64,000 nt of DNA from Miscanthus floridulus (lineage: Eukaryota; Streptophyta; Magnoliopsida; Poales; Poaceae): contig NC_089598.1 of NCBI RefSeq assembly GCF_019320115.1, forward strand, positions 32,321,983 to 32,385,982, written 5' to 3'. The notes below the pieces were generated by a model. It did no database searches, was not told the DNA's origin, and worked only from the letters and a program-made list of their open reading frames with translations. The position numbers were made by a program, and so were the translations under genes. Shown in pieces: positions 32,367 to 43,310 of the stretch (its first letter is position 1; every line of letters starts with the position of its first letter).

Positions 32367-34210
32367 ATGCAAGAAATGTTTCGGGAGGAGTTTTGGCGAA
32401 AACGGGGTCGTCCTCGAGAATTATACCCCGACGCGTCTAGCAAAGATGCCCCCATTCCTCCTGACCTTCCTGTCCCTAACTGTGACTGTGGTTTCCCGGC
32501 CCATGTTTTTCAATCGAAACATCTGGACACAGCCGCGCGTTGCTTCTACACATGTAGTCGGTTTAATGTGAGAAATTGTTTGTACTATGCTTTTTCTTTA
32601 TTTGTTTAAGTATGGTACTAATATTTTATTGGAATCTCGTTGTGTAGGACCATGAGAGGTGCTTTTTCTTTCAGTGGATCGATGGTACAGACAAGTTTGA
32701 TCCTAGGTACCTCTTTTTCGATGATTGGTTTAGAGAAAGACATCCACGTGAGCACTTCAAGCGGTGGGTTCCACCCCCCCTAACCCTCCGGCAATGACGG
32801 CTAAGGAGAAGCACCTAGCCGTAGTTAGACGACTCGAGGAACCTCCTCTGTGCGATTGCGGAGATTGAGCTATGATAAACCCTGAGAATACATTGGAGTT
32901 TGTGTGTCCAAACAAGCATGAGGTAAGTGCAAAGTGTATGTGTTAAAATCTTGAGCTATATGTGTTTATGTACTAATGTCTCATTATTTAGGTGTATTCA
33001 ATGGTGAAGTGTCGTTTAAAGGAGTGGTTGTATGGTCCTAAGAACCAATGGCCGGAAGAACCGCGGAGGGTTAAGGAAAAGAAGAAAGAATGGGTAATCT
33101 ACAAAGCACCTCCTATCATGTGCGAATGTGGTGTAAAATCCAACTATGGCCTAGTCCCTTCGGAGCTTGGAATAGGTCATTATTGCGGCCATATGATTGA
33201 GTATGATGAGGTTCATTATTTTTCTGGTAAACATGAAATCGTATTTTGTTTGTTTTCCTAATACATATATGATATAATATTTGTTTTGAACAGAGCACTA
33301 GGAAATGCAGTTGGGAATGTTATGATGGTCAAGCTAAGTTCTTGGATGAACTGAAGAAGAGGCAAGTAATTGCATGGAAGAAGGGATATGGACCTGACTA
33401 CGTCAACCTATTCGTTAAACATCACAAAGAAAAGATACGTGAGTTTGCTAGACAGCGCGGTATTTGTAACCCGATCGATGTTGGGCTTAACAAATGGGGA
33501 TTGGAGAGGCGGACGATGTTAGAGGAGGAGAGGGCAAGGAATGAGGCAAGGGAGGAGACAAGAGTACATATGTAGGTCTTGAACGAGCATGTTGCTACAT
33601 TATGTGCTAGTGAGTGCTTGAAAACCTTTTTTTCGATGCCTGATTTTAAATGTAATATTATCGAGTTGCTAACTGATTGCATTTTATACATCAAGGGATT
33701 GGTTGTAGCGGGGACCATGCTGTAGAGGTGGCTCGTGCAAGGTATGAGGAGAAGAAGTTAGATGGCCATAGATCATAAGCTGGTCGCACCGTTCAATCAC
33801 CGATTGTGCTGTGTGATGATGGAGACGAGGATGAGGATGACACTGGCAGACTGAGTGAGCTCATTGCTCTAGCAGAGGTGGGCATATAGGCGCAGGAGGC
33901 TGAGGACGACACTGGCAGACTGAGCGAGCTCATCTCTCTAGCAGAGGCGGGCATTCAGGCGTAGGAGGCTGACGACGACACTGGTAGGCTGAGCGAGCTC
34001 ATTGCTCTAGTAGAGGTGGGCTTACAGGCAGAGGAGGATGACGACACGTTCTTCACTCAGGCCGCAGCGGCCGCAGATGAAGCGGAGGCCGCTTACTACA
34101 AGCGATAGGCAGGTCAGAGTAACGCAGTTGAGCCTAGCCACAGCAACAGGGTTGTAGTAGAGGACTGGTACTCGGATGATGAGTTGCTTACTCAGTACAT
34201 TTCAGATTGA
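32367..34210 (+). pseudogene. MULE accessory gene A: multi-zinc-finger (GRF-like) protein with coiled coil and acidic repeats
   Basis: Exons 32367-32567, 32648 to ~32921, 32992-33210, 33294 to ~33610 and 33696-34210 have GT-AG borders. The product begins MQEMFREEFWRKRGRPRELY and contains three Cys-rich modules: CDCGFPAHV...CFYTCSRF, PPLCDCGD...FVCPNKHE and PIMCECGVKSNYGL. A charged coiled coil (LEEERARNEAREETRV) and three 23-residue acidic repeats (DDTGRLSELIALAEVG) follow. Defects are a C7 run near 32774 where one more C would keep the frame, a TGA after CDCGD, and several TAG codons where CAG fits (for example 33573-33575 and inside the repeats). It is a larger relative of the gene at 4090. 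Its biochemical role is unknown. Confidence 0.72.
33838..34037 (+). repeat. Three-copy 69-bp coding tandem repeat in accessory gene A
   Basis: CACTGGCAGACTGAG recurs at 33841, 33910 and (with two changes) 33979, exactly 69 bp apart. The period keeps the reading frame, so each unit adds 23 residues. Copies differ by a few transitions, including CAG/TAG. Confidence 0.9.
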
Positions 34211-34483
34211 GGATTTGGAAGTGCATTTGCCCCTTTGTCTACTGTCGGCACTTAGTTGTACTATTAATATGTTTTGTAATGTGACATAGTATCGAACTTT
34301 TCATTATGTGGTTGTTTTCATTATCAATGGTCATAATATTCCGCTTAATGATACGGACTTATTTCCATTTGAACACGTGCTGCAAAAAATAGTTAACGAC
34401 ATACGATATTATAGAAATCAACACACGAAACACATTAAATGGCATGTGACTACATGTACCGAGCCTGGGTACATAGCTTTCTT

Positions 34484-34560
34484 TGACTAAACCTAACATG
34501 CCTTAGGTAATTAAACCATGCCTTCGGTAATTAAACCTAACATGCCTTAGGTAATTCAAC
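34484..34560. repeat. Three-copy ~24-bp tandem repeat between accessory genes A and B
   Basis: ACATGCCTTAGGTAATTAAA-type units are repeated three times with small changes. The array lies at the 3' ends of the two converging genes A and B. Confidence 0.8.
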
Positions 34561-35263
34561 CTGGGGTTCTCCACAAGAAAAAGATAAAGTCATCCTAGTA
34601 GTGTGGCCACATAGCAAATTGTGTTGCACCTTCTCCATAGTAGCCTCCTGTTGTTGATGGTGGTGGTGGCGGGGGTGATGGGGGAGACCCCTTTTTCTTG
34701 TGGTTAGGGCAGGTGCAATATGGATCATTGTAGAGTGTCTCCTGTGAATCGGCACCATTGTTGTTGTCGTCCTATTTGTCGTCCTTGTAACCGCTGCTAA
34801 CTTCCCTTTCTAGATCGAAGATACGGTCTTGTAGGTAGTAGATGTACTCCGCATGCAGATAAATAGGTCGAGGATCGACCCACCTACTAAACCCATAGTT
34901 TTCTTTGGCCAAGAAAGACTACAAAAAGTATGTCGTGTAAGTGATATACAAGACAAACATATTAAAGAAACAAATAGTAATAGCAATTACCCATGCTCAC
35001 GGGCATTTGAAGAAACGACGACCTCCATCTATTCCCTCGGTGAACATCTGCACTAGGCAGTCCTCACCATGCATGCATTTTGGCCACTCTTCTTTCCTTT
35101 CATCGTATCCTGTCAGTGGTGCCTCTTTGGTGAAATCACTTTTGCTCTCAACTGGGAACCTCTCATAAAGAGCTTCCTCAAAGAAATCGGGACCAAGAGG
35201 ACCCTCCCACCCCTAGGTAGTTTTCTTCCCCTTTCCTCTCCCTTTGGACGACCCTCTAGACAT
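34556..35263 (-). pseudogene. MULE accessory gene B: GRF-type zinc-finger protein
   Basis: Two minus-strand exons are visible. The first starts at 35263 with MSRGSSKGRGKGKKTT and carries WEGPLGPDFFEE and the zinc-finger core WPKCMHGEDCLVQMFTEGID, then FFKCP. The second (about 34915 down to 34556) reads NYGFSRWVDPRPIYLHAEYI and a YYLQDRIFDLEREV helix, then a Pro-rich tail with CTCPNHKKK. A TAG follows KKTT where Trp-like continuation is expected, and TAG codons occur at KDDK and PHY. GRF zinc fingers bind nucleic acid in other proteins (for example TOP3A and APE2); a DNA-binding accessory role here is inference. It converges on gene A. Confidence 0.65.
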
Positions 35264-35964
35264 TGGTACTACAACAAAAGCAAATGCTGAGGAGTGTTCT
35301 TCTTCCTTATTGTTTGTGTGAATGAGAGAGAGTGAGTGGTTATTTATAGGTTGAGAGGAGGAATGGAGGCCTATCAATATGCCATGTCAGCGATCCGTGT
35401 GCCTCTTCACCTCAGCCCTTGGATCAAACAGTCATAAGATGGATGGTGGAGATAGAGTTTAGTTGTGCTTCCTTGCATGTTGTCCTTGCATCTGAAAGGT
35501 CTATATTAGTGATGTGATAATTCAATGCTGTCCGTGTATCTGAAAAGTCTATGTTTATTGTCTGAAAAGCATAGATTCGTTCACTGTTGCTTGGTAATCC
35601 TAGATTCTTGTACACAGCATATGTACAAATATTCCTAGATTATAAACATAATAAATTTATAGTTAATCTGTGTACTACATTTGTGCCTTTGTACAAGTAT
35701 AGTATGATTAAAGGTTCACACAAAAAATTCGCAAGATACGGTCTTGTATTAGAAGCATCCACAGTTACAAACAGAGACATCAATATATATTCTAAACATT
35801 TAATTGTCCAACAAGCATAATGCAACCACAATGATAGCATAATACAACCAACATAATATGTCATGCAAAGTCCAAATAGTCCACAATGTCCATACAGTCC
35901 CGAATAGTTAAAGAAAAGTAAATACAAAATTCACAATAGTTCATAGTAACACCTACCACGCCCC
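35264..35964. other. Spacer between accessory gene B and the PMD gene
   Basis: AT-rich sequence with several (T)CTGAAAAG(T/C)CTA motifs (35490-35590). The same motifs occur in MULE-1 at 4990-5240, which supports kinship of the two elements. No coding sequence. Confidence 0.5.
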
Positions 35965-38301
35965 TCATTGTCTCCTACTCTTGCCCCTACCCTTGTGACC
36001 CAGAGCGCTGGTGCCTAGAGTGTAAGGGTCACACAGATGGCGTCGCCTAGTGCCTAGAGGCGGTGTAGGATGAGTCGATGGAGCGTCATGGAGCTGAGAT
36101 GGCCTAAGCTCATCGTGCCTCTTGTCCATGTCATCGTCGTCGGCCTCCTCGTCCCCTGTAGCTGCTTGACTAGAGGAACCCAAGGCTCCTCTTCCTGCGG
36201 AAGGATCGTACATGTCATGCGTCGTGTTTGTCCTGCAACCACAACAACCAGCCGCACGGCGTAGATGACGTGACAACCTCTGTTGTACAAAACTATGTTA
36301 ACTGAAAGAATATAACATATTAATGATTTGTTTGAAAGAATATTTTTAATCTTACATCTAGGAAGCCAAGTATGTAGTCATCATTGACTCTAGGCCGAAC
36401 GTGCTTGATCTCTTCAACTGAGCTTCTCAGTGTATTGCCCTGCAACAAAGTTTTCAATAATAAGACTTCTGAACAGATATCATTTAGTTTTGTTTTCTTA
36501 TGTAACTAAACGTAACATAATAAGTCGATTGGCTTACCACTCTGTCCAAGATCGGTCCTACCTCCACCTGCCTTCCTGCATGAGTGGACTGATCGTATGT
36601 CGTGTCCTCATCGTCGGTGGACTCGATGTCGGCGTAGTCAGTTTTGGTCCACTGTAGCCTGAGCCTGCACCTTGTCGAACGCTGGTACCAAGCTTGGTAC
36701 CGCCTGAACTCACGGTTCATGTGTGGCTCGTTGTTGTCATCCAGGTTGTCATGCATATTCTCCCATTCCTCAATGTAGGACTGGTGGTGCCTCTCCCAGT
36801 CAAAAATCTTCTTGTTCCTCTAACGATCCAACCTGCATGTATGTCATCGTTACATTAATCCACGTACGTGGCACCATATTATAAGAAATGGACCATCATC
36901 ATGAGACATTTGAAATATCAAAACACTTACTTGTGTAAGTCAACGCCAGTCGAGAATAGAGGCATAGGCCAAAGCTGTCTCACTCCAAATTGGCGTGCAA
37001 CCCTATCTGGCAGGTGGTACTCGACAGCATAGAAGCAGATTAGAGGGCACCTCATCCTATAGAAGTAGTCGTCGGCCCCACATACGTTGCTCAGCTAAAA
37101 AGGAAGTGCATCCTCTCCACCATACGGCTCCCACTCCACCTGCATCATGTCCAAATAAGATGTTAGATGGTATACTAATCCTTTTAAAAGCAGCATGGAA
37201 AATAAAATTTACTTACACTAGACGCCATCAGCGAATCTAGCTCATTCGTGTACTCAATGTACGCCCGGTCTATCCTCATGTGCGAAACCCTGGCCTGGTC
37301 CCAAAGGTACGCCCACGTCGGCTGGTGACTTAGAGGCTGACCTTGGAACCACTCACGATGAGCCAGTACCTCTGGACGACCAACTGGAAAATGAGCCCAC
37401 ATCCACAGTTGTAACAGGTACACGCATCCACCAAGTGACGGGTTCGCCATAGACCGACGACACCCCTCGCACAGCTGCCGGTATAGAAAACACAAGACTG
37501 CAGAGCCTCAGCTGTACTGACCCGCCTGGTCCTAGTTACTGAGGCAGTGGATCCACATCCAGGATGCATTGTCACCCGTCACGTCGGGAAAGAGAACGCA
37601 AGCAAAAAGGTGTAGGATCCACGCCCGGTAGTAGTACCCAACCGTCTCCTCATCTGCCTCCTCGGGGGCACTATGCGAACTCTGTACGTAGCCATGAGAT
37701 GGGAACTCCAGAAGTGCGAGCCCCTTGCTCGCCAAGCTCACGCCCAAGGAAGGCCTCCACTCATGCTCTCCATCCTTCTGACCTGCACTGCCCGGTGACT
37801 GGGTTCCCATGAATCCTTAGGCCTAGCATCTTCTAATAGTCTTGAAGTGAGACTGTCATCTCCCCAAAAGGTAGGTGGGAGCTGTGAGTCTCTGGCCGCC
37901 ACCTATATTTAAGACCAAGCAAGATTACTTGTCAAAAAGTCAATCGCATGAACAAATGGCAATGAATGTAGGCAATGATTCACTTTAATACATGTCTACC
38001 AACGCAGTTATCGCCGCTGAGTTGAACTTGGGCAACCCACGATGAACCTAAAAGGAGATGACATCTAGGCCAGCTCTTTGCAGGAAAGAAGTGTACCTAT
38101 CGTCGTACCAAATGTCCAAGAACCCACCGTGGGTCCTAGAACAAAGGTGCAGAAGGTCCTGCATCAAATATAACATAGTCACATGTTACTTCACGAACAC
38201 ATGTACGAATAAAACTTATAGATTATTACCTGCCCCAGCGCAACGAGACGTCCTCGGTGGGTCTCCTCGTACGTCGGGTCGAGCAGGTGGAATTGCTCCA
38301 T
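35965..38301 (-). pseudogene. Plant mobile domain (PMD) protein gene carried by the MULE
   Basis: Seven minus-strand exons with GT-AG borders: 38301-38230, 38158-37992, 37902-37217, 37139-36931, 36832-36538, 36439-36356 and 36279-35965. The protein begins MEQFHLLDPTYEETHRGRLV. The PMD core follows: GGFLDIWYDDRYTSFLQRAG, WRPETHSSHLPFGEMTVSLQ, GLRIHGNPVTGQC, YYYRAWILHLFACVLFPD and YLLQLWMWAHFPVGRP. A Lys/Arg-rich C terminus ends GHKGRGKSRRQ. PMD proteins are transposon-derived factors; domesticated MAIL1/MAIN act in silencing and genome stability. A frameshift near 37678 and several TAG/TGA codons (at expected Trp or Gln) disable it. It lies downstream of the transposase on the same strand, 160 bp away, so both may have shared transcription. 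Confidence 0.82.
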
Positions 38302-38461
38302 CCTACAAAAAAAGTGAATGAATTAGAATTGCAATGTACAATGAAACATGAACTTATAAATGTATAGGTAATTGACACAAATACAAGCATAAATTGAGAC
38401 ATGCATAATTAAATATATGATACGACAAATATAAAATAATGCTATAAACCAATAGTCCTAC

Positions 38462-41235
38462 CTCACTAATCTGCTAATGGCAACTTCGTGAGTTGTGGCC
38501 AAGTCTACCGCACTTGCCGCACTCGTGCTGCTTGGGATCAATAACAAATGGAGTTCCTCTCCCATGCCTAGTTCTTCCAGGTATCTGATCCATAACCATC
38601 CTATGTCTCGTCCTCTGCCTTGATCCATGCTTGTTCTAACGGTAAGCTGGATCCGCAATGTACTTCGGCCCATCATATGGAGGCCACTCTCTAGGGTCCC
38701 GGAAAGGCATGAAGCGAGGGCTCCATGTGTTCACAAGCATGTTGACACTGAATTCATGAGGTATCCTCCTCTCGATATTATAGTTGTGATGCCTAGCTAC
38801 TGCCACCAAATGCGAACATACAAAGTGGTATTGCCTTGGTTTACCACAAGTGCACTTGAAATCTTGGAGGACAACCACATGTATCCTTGACTCTCGGACC
38901 TCGCCGTCGGATGTTGTACCGCCCCTATGCTTGACCTGATAAGTCCCTGTGGCATGGTCAAAGCATGCAACCTTATGTGTGCCAGCCCTTTCTCTTGCCT
39001 TCTCTAGGTGTGCCTTTGGTTTTGGAGCCCATATCTCTCCATCACTCCTCAACTGCAATATATGGGCGTGTCTATCGTTGAACCAGGCAACAAGCTTATA
39101 GAAGGTGAATTGAACAATTGCATTCATGGGCATACCACGTATCCCCAATAGCAACTTATTGAATGACTCTGCCATGTTGCTGCACTGAAACTCGTACCTC
39201 TAGCCACCGTCGTCATGAGCTCTTGTCCATTTCTCCAAATCCCTCATCAAACTTGTGAGCCATTGTCTACCTTCTGCATTTGATGTGGTTCTAACCTGCT
39301 CCAACTTTTCCCTAAAGTACTTGTCCTCAAGCTATCGAGCAGCCTCCTAGAACAGATCAAAGTTTTTCTTGACACCGTCCTTCCGTAGTAGATTCTCGGC
39401 AAGGTGTTGAGTACACCAACGATGGTGCAAAGGTGCATACCCCTCTAACTACTCTCGCACGGCATTAAGTATGCCCTGATGCCTATCAGATATGACGCCA
39501 ACCTCCCTACCAGGGCCAACCACGTGTATCTGGACTAGCCTCAAGAACCATCCCCAACTATCATTGTTCTCCTTCTCAACCAAAGCAAATGCCAAAGGAA
39601 CCAACTTGTTGTTCGCGTCATAGGATATGGCTATAAGAAGTGTGCCCTGGTATTTGCCAATCAAGAACGTACCATCAATGTAGAAGATGGGATGACAGTG
39701 CCTAAAGGCCTCGACACACTGAGGAAAGCACCAGAAGGCATGGAAAAATATCTGCCTCCCATCCTTCCATGCATTAGGTTTTGGGATGTACTCATAATGT
39801 ATGCCTGGATTCACCGCTTTGATTGCATTGAAAAGAACTGGCAGCTGCTCATACCCATCCTCCCAGTCCCCATATATCATCTTCCACGCTCGCTGCTTAG
39901 CCTTCCATGCTTTACCATAAGTTATCACATATCCTCCATACAACGCCTCAACGGTCCTGATAATTGTTCTCACCTTCATGTTGGGTTCTCCCTATAAAAT
40001 TCCCATCAACCACTTGGCAATGAGGGTAGATGTCAACTGCCGATGCCTCAGTGTCAACTCATGGTCAACACAATTGTGTGGCCCAACAACTTTTGTGATC
40101 TTCCATTTTCCGGTCACCTGTTGCTTCCTTGCACAAACCCTCCATGGGCAGCGTTCCTTGTCACACACAACTGTGTAACGGTGCTCCACATATGAATGCA
40201 ATACCTTATAAGGTCTCTTTCGTATCACTGCAAAAGCCTGCAACCACCTCTTCAAAGCAGGGAGGTCACTGAACACCCTCCCCTCCTTAATTACCATGTT
40301 AGGACCGGCCTCAGGAGCTTCTAGGAGCTCATCATCACATCCTTCTGCAAACGCCAGATCAGAATGAGCAAGATCACTAAACTCATGAACTCTAGGATCA
40401 CGGCGGTCGGGAAAGATACGCCTCATCATCTCAATATCACTCTCCGTCAGCTCTCCAACAGGACGATCATCATCAGAATTAAGAGCCCTAGCCATCTCAT
40501 ATGGCTCCGAATCATTCATAATTTAACATTATTGGAGCCACAAAATCCATCTGAAAAGTGCACTTGCGCAGCAACATGGGGCACATCCATATTGTCAGGA
40601 ATTTCTCCTGCAACGTCATTACAGAAATGAGGAAAGAATGAAACAAATAGATGTAAGGAACGGGATAAGCTCCCAAAAACCATACGGTTAAGACACTTAC
40701 TCGGATGATTCTGTGTTAAAGGGATCTCATAAGGAGGATCTGCCACGAAAACATGAGTATGACAACCATCTCCAAATAACGCATTGGGGGCAGATTGAGC
40801 ATCAGGAACTGTAGGCGCAATCTGCACATGTAGGTAAGGTTCCGGAATGGGAGGGTCGATGTGTGCCGGATGATCCATTGCTGGGGTAAACCCATGAGGG
40901 ATTGGATCAACTAACACCCGACGAACAACCACGTCCAAACATTGCAGCTAGCTCTTCATAGCCGATCTCACATAGTTGTCCCACTGATCCACACAACCAA
41001 TTGAGATCATTCGCCTGAAGATGCTCAGAGGACAATCTAGGTGCAGTACACCATCAACTGCAATATCATCATCTCCAAAGCAATGCAGTTCCTCCCGAGC
41101 CCTTGCAACCATATCACTAAATGAAGGCCTATCATTGAATAGCACAGGCACGCTTTACATGTCAAGAAACTCAACATATCCATAACGATCGCTTTCAACC
41201 GTGCCTCCATGATATATGGTCACTAGGTTGTTCAT
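38462..41235 (-). pseudogene. MuDR-type MULE transposase, near full length
   Basis: Exon 1 (41235-40701) begins MNNLVTIYHGGTVESDRYGY. After a GTAAGT donor, exon 2 (40607-38462) carries the rest. It holds the MuDR DNA-binding domain (VIKEGRVFSDLPALKRWLQA...RYTVVCDKERCPWRVCARK), the MULE catalytic domain (FYIDGTFLIGKYQGTLLIAI; GVISDRHQGI; MAESFNKLLL, giving D, D and E), a SWIM finger (CTCGKPRQYHFVCSHLV) and a CCHC knuckle (CGKCGRLGHNSRSC). The enzyme would cut and rejoin element ends to mobilise MULEs. One frameshift near 40520 and about eight TAG codons interrupt it; most replace Gln or Trp expected from the family. About 890 codons is normal for an autonomous MULE. Confidence 0.92.
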
Positions 41236-42120
41236 CTATTTCAAAAATGTAACGAAACACATGTCCTTTAGTCCAAATTAGACGATAGATAGTACCTAAC
41301 AAGTACTTTCTAACTACAAACTAAGTAATCATGATAATAACTACGTATATATTTATAGTGTACTCACTAAATAGCAAGATCATATGTAGTTAACTACAAA
41401 TATAACTACATATCTAAGTAGCTATCTAACTATATCTATTTACTAATGTATCTATGTTTCTATCTATCTACATATATATCTCACTAAATCAACTAACTAA
41501 GTCATCATAGTATAACTAGTAAATAACAAACACCAACTAAATAGGTACATTGTATATTCATATTTTTTACCTTTCTGGGTCGACGGACGATGGGCGTAGG
41601 TCAAGGCAAAGATCCAGGCCTGCGGTGGCGCGACCAACGATAGAGGTGGCGCGCGGCGGTCGTAGGGTGCCCGGCGCTCCGCGCGGCGAGACCGGCTCGA
41701 CGGGCGTGGGAGGCGGGGCGAGGCGAGGGCGGTGGTGGACGTTGGCAAGGCGGGGCGATGCCGGCGGTGGAGGGGGCAAGACGGGGCGAGGCCGAGGCCG
41801 CCGGTGGAGACAAAGGCGAGGACGGCGGTGGAGGGCGTGGCGGCTCAGCACTGCAGCCAACCAACGGGCAACAGCGCGAGGGCACGGCGGCGCGGTGCGG
41901 GCTCGGGCGAGGGAGCGGAGGCAGCGGCGCGGCGCGGGCTCGGCCACCGGAGCAGCAGCGGCGTGGGCAGGCGGAGCAGCGGTGGCGTGGGTGGGCGCGC
42001 GCGGCGCGGCGTGGCGCGCGCGGGCGTGGGCGCGGGCGCGGCGGTGGAGCGGCGACGGCGCGGGCAGAGATGGCTAGGGCGAGATGGGGAAGAAGAAGGG
42101 TCGGCTGGTAGATATTTAGG
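41236..42120. other. Transposase upstream region: AT-rich then very GC-rich leader
   Basis: 41236-41570 is AT-rich with ATCTAACTA-type simple repeats. 41575-42080 is extremely GC- and CpG-rich, with long overlapping frames that give only Arg/Ala/Pro-rich translations and no domain. It probably holds the promoter and 5' leader of the minus-strand transposase. Confidence 0.5.
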
Positions 42121-42178
42121 GGCTCGGCGCCAGAGTGACTGGCGCCGAGCTCGGCGCCAGTCACTCTGGCGCCGAGCC
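42121..42178. repeat. Perfect 58-bp palindrome in the MULE-2 right arm
   Basis: GGCTCGGCGCCAGAGTGACT continues to a centre at GAGCTC and reads identically on both strands over 58 bases. Further GGCGCC palindromes follow at 42205-42262. The left arm (31754-31810) has the diverged equivalent. Confidence 0.95.
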
Positions 42179-42357
42179 TCTGGCAGACCAATTTCCCGTG
42201 CCTAGGATCTCGGCGCCAGTGACCGTGGCGCCGAGCTCGGCGCCAGTCACTCTGGCGCCGAGCCAAGGGTTCATTTCTGGAATTGTTTCCGCTAGGGGTC
42301 CATTTGAGAGAAACTTTCGAAAAAAAGGCCAAATAATAAAAAATTCGGGTTTATTCC

Positions 42358-42688
42358 CTAGTACTAGCTTTCAATGAAAAGTGGTTTTAGAACAATCAGA
42401 TTCGGTTTTTCTCTTCAGTCGTACTTCGGCGCCCGGCCCCTTACATGGAATCGTGCATTTGGAAAAGTTGGCCTTATATTTTCTCGTATTTCATCAGAAG
42501 TATAAGGTTCAAGGTCCTAACAGGACTAACATGATTGTTTAGACCCTATATTGCATGGACCCCAAAAATCAAGTCGCTGGAATTTTAGATTTTTTTTTTC
42601 GATAACTGTAATGTTGATGATTCCAGATGTGAACTGTGCATGCGACAAACCTTGCCTTTTAGCCAACCACGTGGACTAAACTATAGCC
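42358..42688. other. Short spacer between MULE-2 and the CACTA element
   Basis: No gene or repeat recognised. It is pre-insertion genomic DNA or an older element. Confidence 0.4.
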
Positions 42689-42769
42689 TAGCACTGGTAG
42701 AGAACAGAGCTTTACTCTCGGTGGGGAACCCCCTCTAGTCTTAGTTCCCTACCCGGGAGCAAACATCCG

Positions 42770-42892
42770 GGACTAAAGAGGGTCCTTTAGTCCCGGTGGG
42801 TAACATCAACCGGGACTTAAGGTGTCTCCTGACATGCCACGATGGCCGGCACCTTTAGTCCCGGTTGGTAATACGAACTGGAACTAAAGGTT
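42770..42892. repeat. Left subterminal palindromic repeats of the CACTA element
   Basis: Two inverted-repeat units built on TTTAGTCCCGGT...ACCGGGACTTAAGG-type sequence, each about 40 bp. Such motifs are the expected binding sites for CACTA-encoded proteins. Confidence 0.85.
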
Positions 42893-43039
42893 TTTTTTCT
42901 TTTTTCTTTTCTTTTCATTTTTTTGTTTTCTTTTCAAAATAGGTTTTCGAAGTCGTATTGTACGATGCTAATTATACATTTATACGCGCGTATAGTATGT
43001 TTCGGTTCAAGCACAATGAACGTATTAAATCACACAATT

Positions 43040-43050
43040 CAAGCATAGAA

Positions 43051-43086
<36 letters not shown>

Positions 43087-43104
43087 GTGTGTATATATAT
43101 ATAT

Positions 43105-43174
<70 letters not shown>

Positions 43175-43175
43175 G
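43040..43175. repeat. (TA)n microsatellite in the CACTA left region
   Basis: Long TA dinucleotide array with occasional G interruptions, followed by TGCATGCATGCATG at 43173. Apparent Tyr/Ile reading frames across it are artefacts. Confidence 0.95.
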
Positions 43176-43310
43176 CATGCATGCATGCTTCATATATATA
43201 TTTACATGCATGCATGCATATGTGTATTTTACATTATATTATTTCATGTGCATATATTACAAAAAGATTGCATTACAGTTGTTGTGATATAACAAGTTTT
43301 CTCTCATCCT

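Larger units (their letters stand above)
31669..42348. mobile_element. Mutator-like element (MULE-2), 10.7 kb, four genes, 9-bp target duplication
   Basis: The left end CCGAATTTTTTACTATTTGA matches the reverse complement of the right end, CCGAATTTTTTATTATTTGG. Arms of about 230 bp carry repeated GGCGCCGAG motifs. GTTTATTCT (31660-31668) and GTTTATTCC (42349-42357) are an 8/9 match and fit a 9-bp Mutator duplication with one later mutation. Inside are accessory gene A (+), accessory gene B (-), a plant mobile domain gene (-) and a transposase (-). All are interrupted, so it is a formerly autonomous element now dead. Confidence 0.9.

Noticed and set aside
33838..34037. CRISPR-like regular array
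   Set aside because: The period is contiguous coding sequence without spacers, and the genome is a plant nucleus.
41550..42332. Long Arg/Ala/Gly- and Pro-rich open frames on both strands upstream of the MULE-2 transposase
   Set aside because: They arise because GC-rich sequence lacks stop codons; no domain, no codon structure, and part overlaps the terminal repeat.
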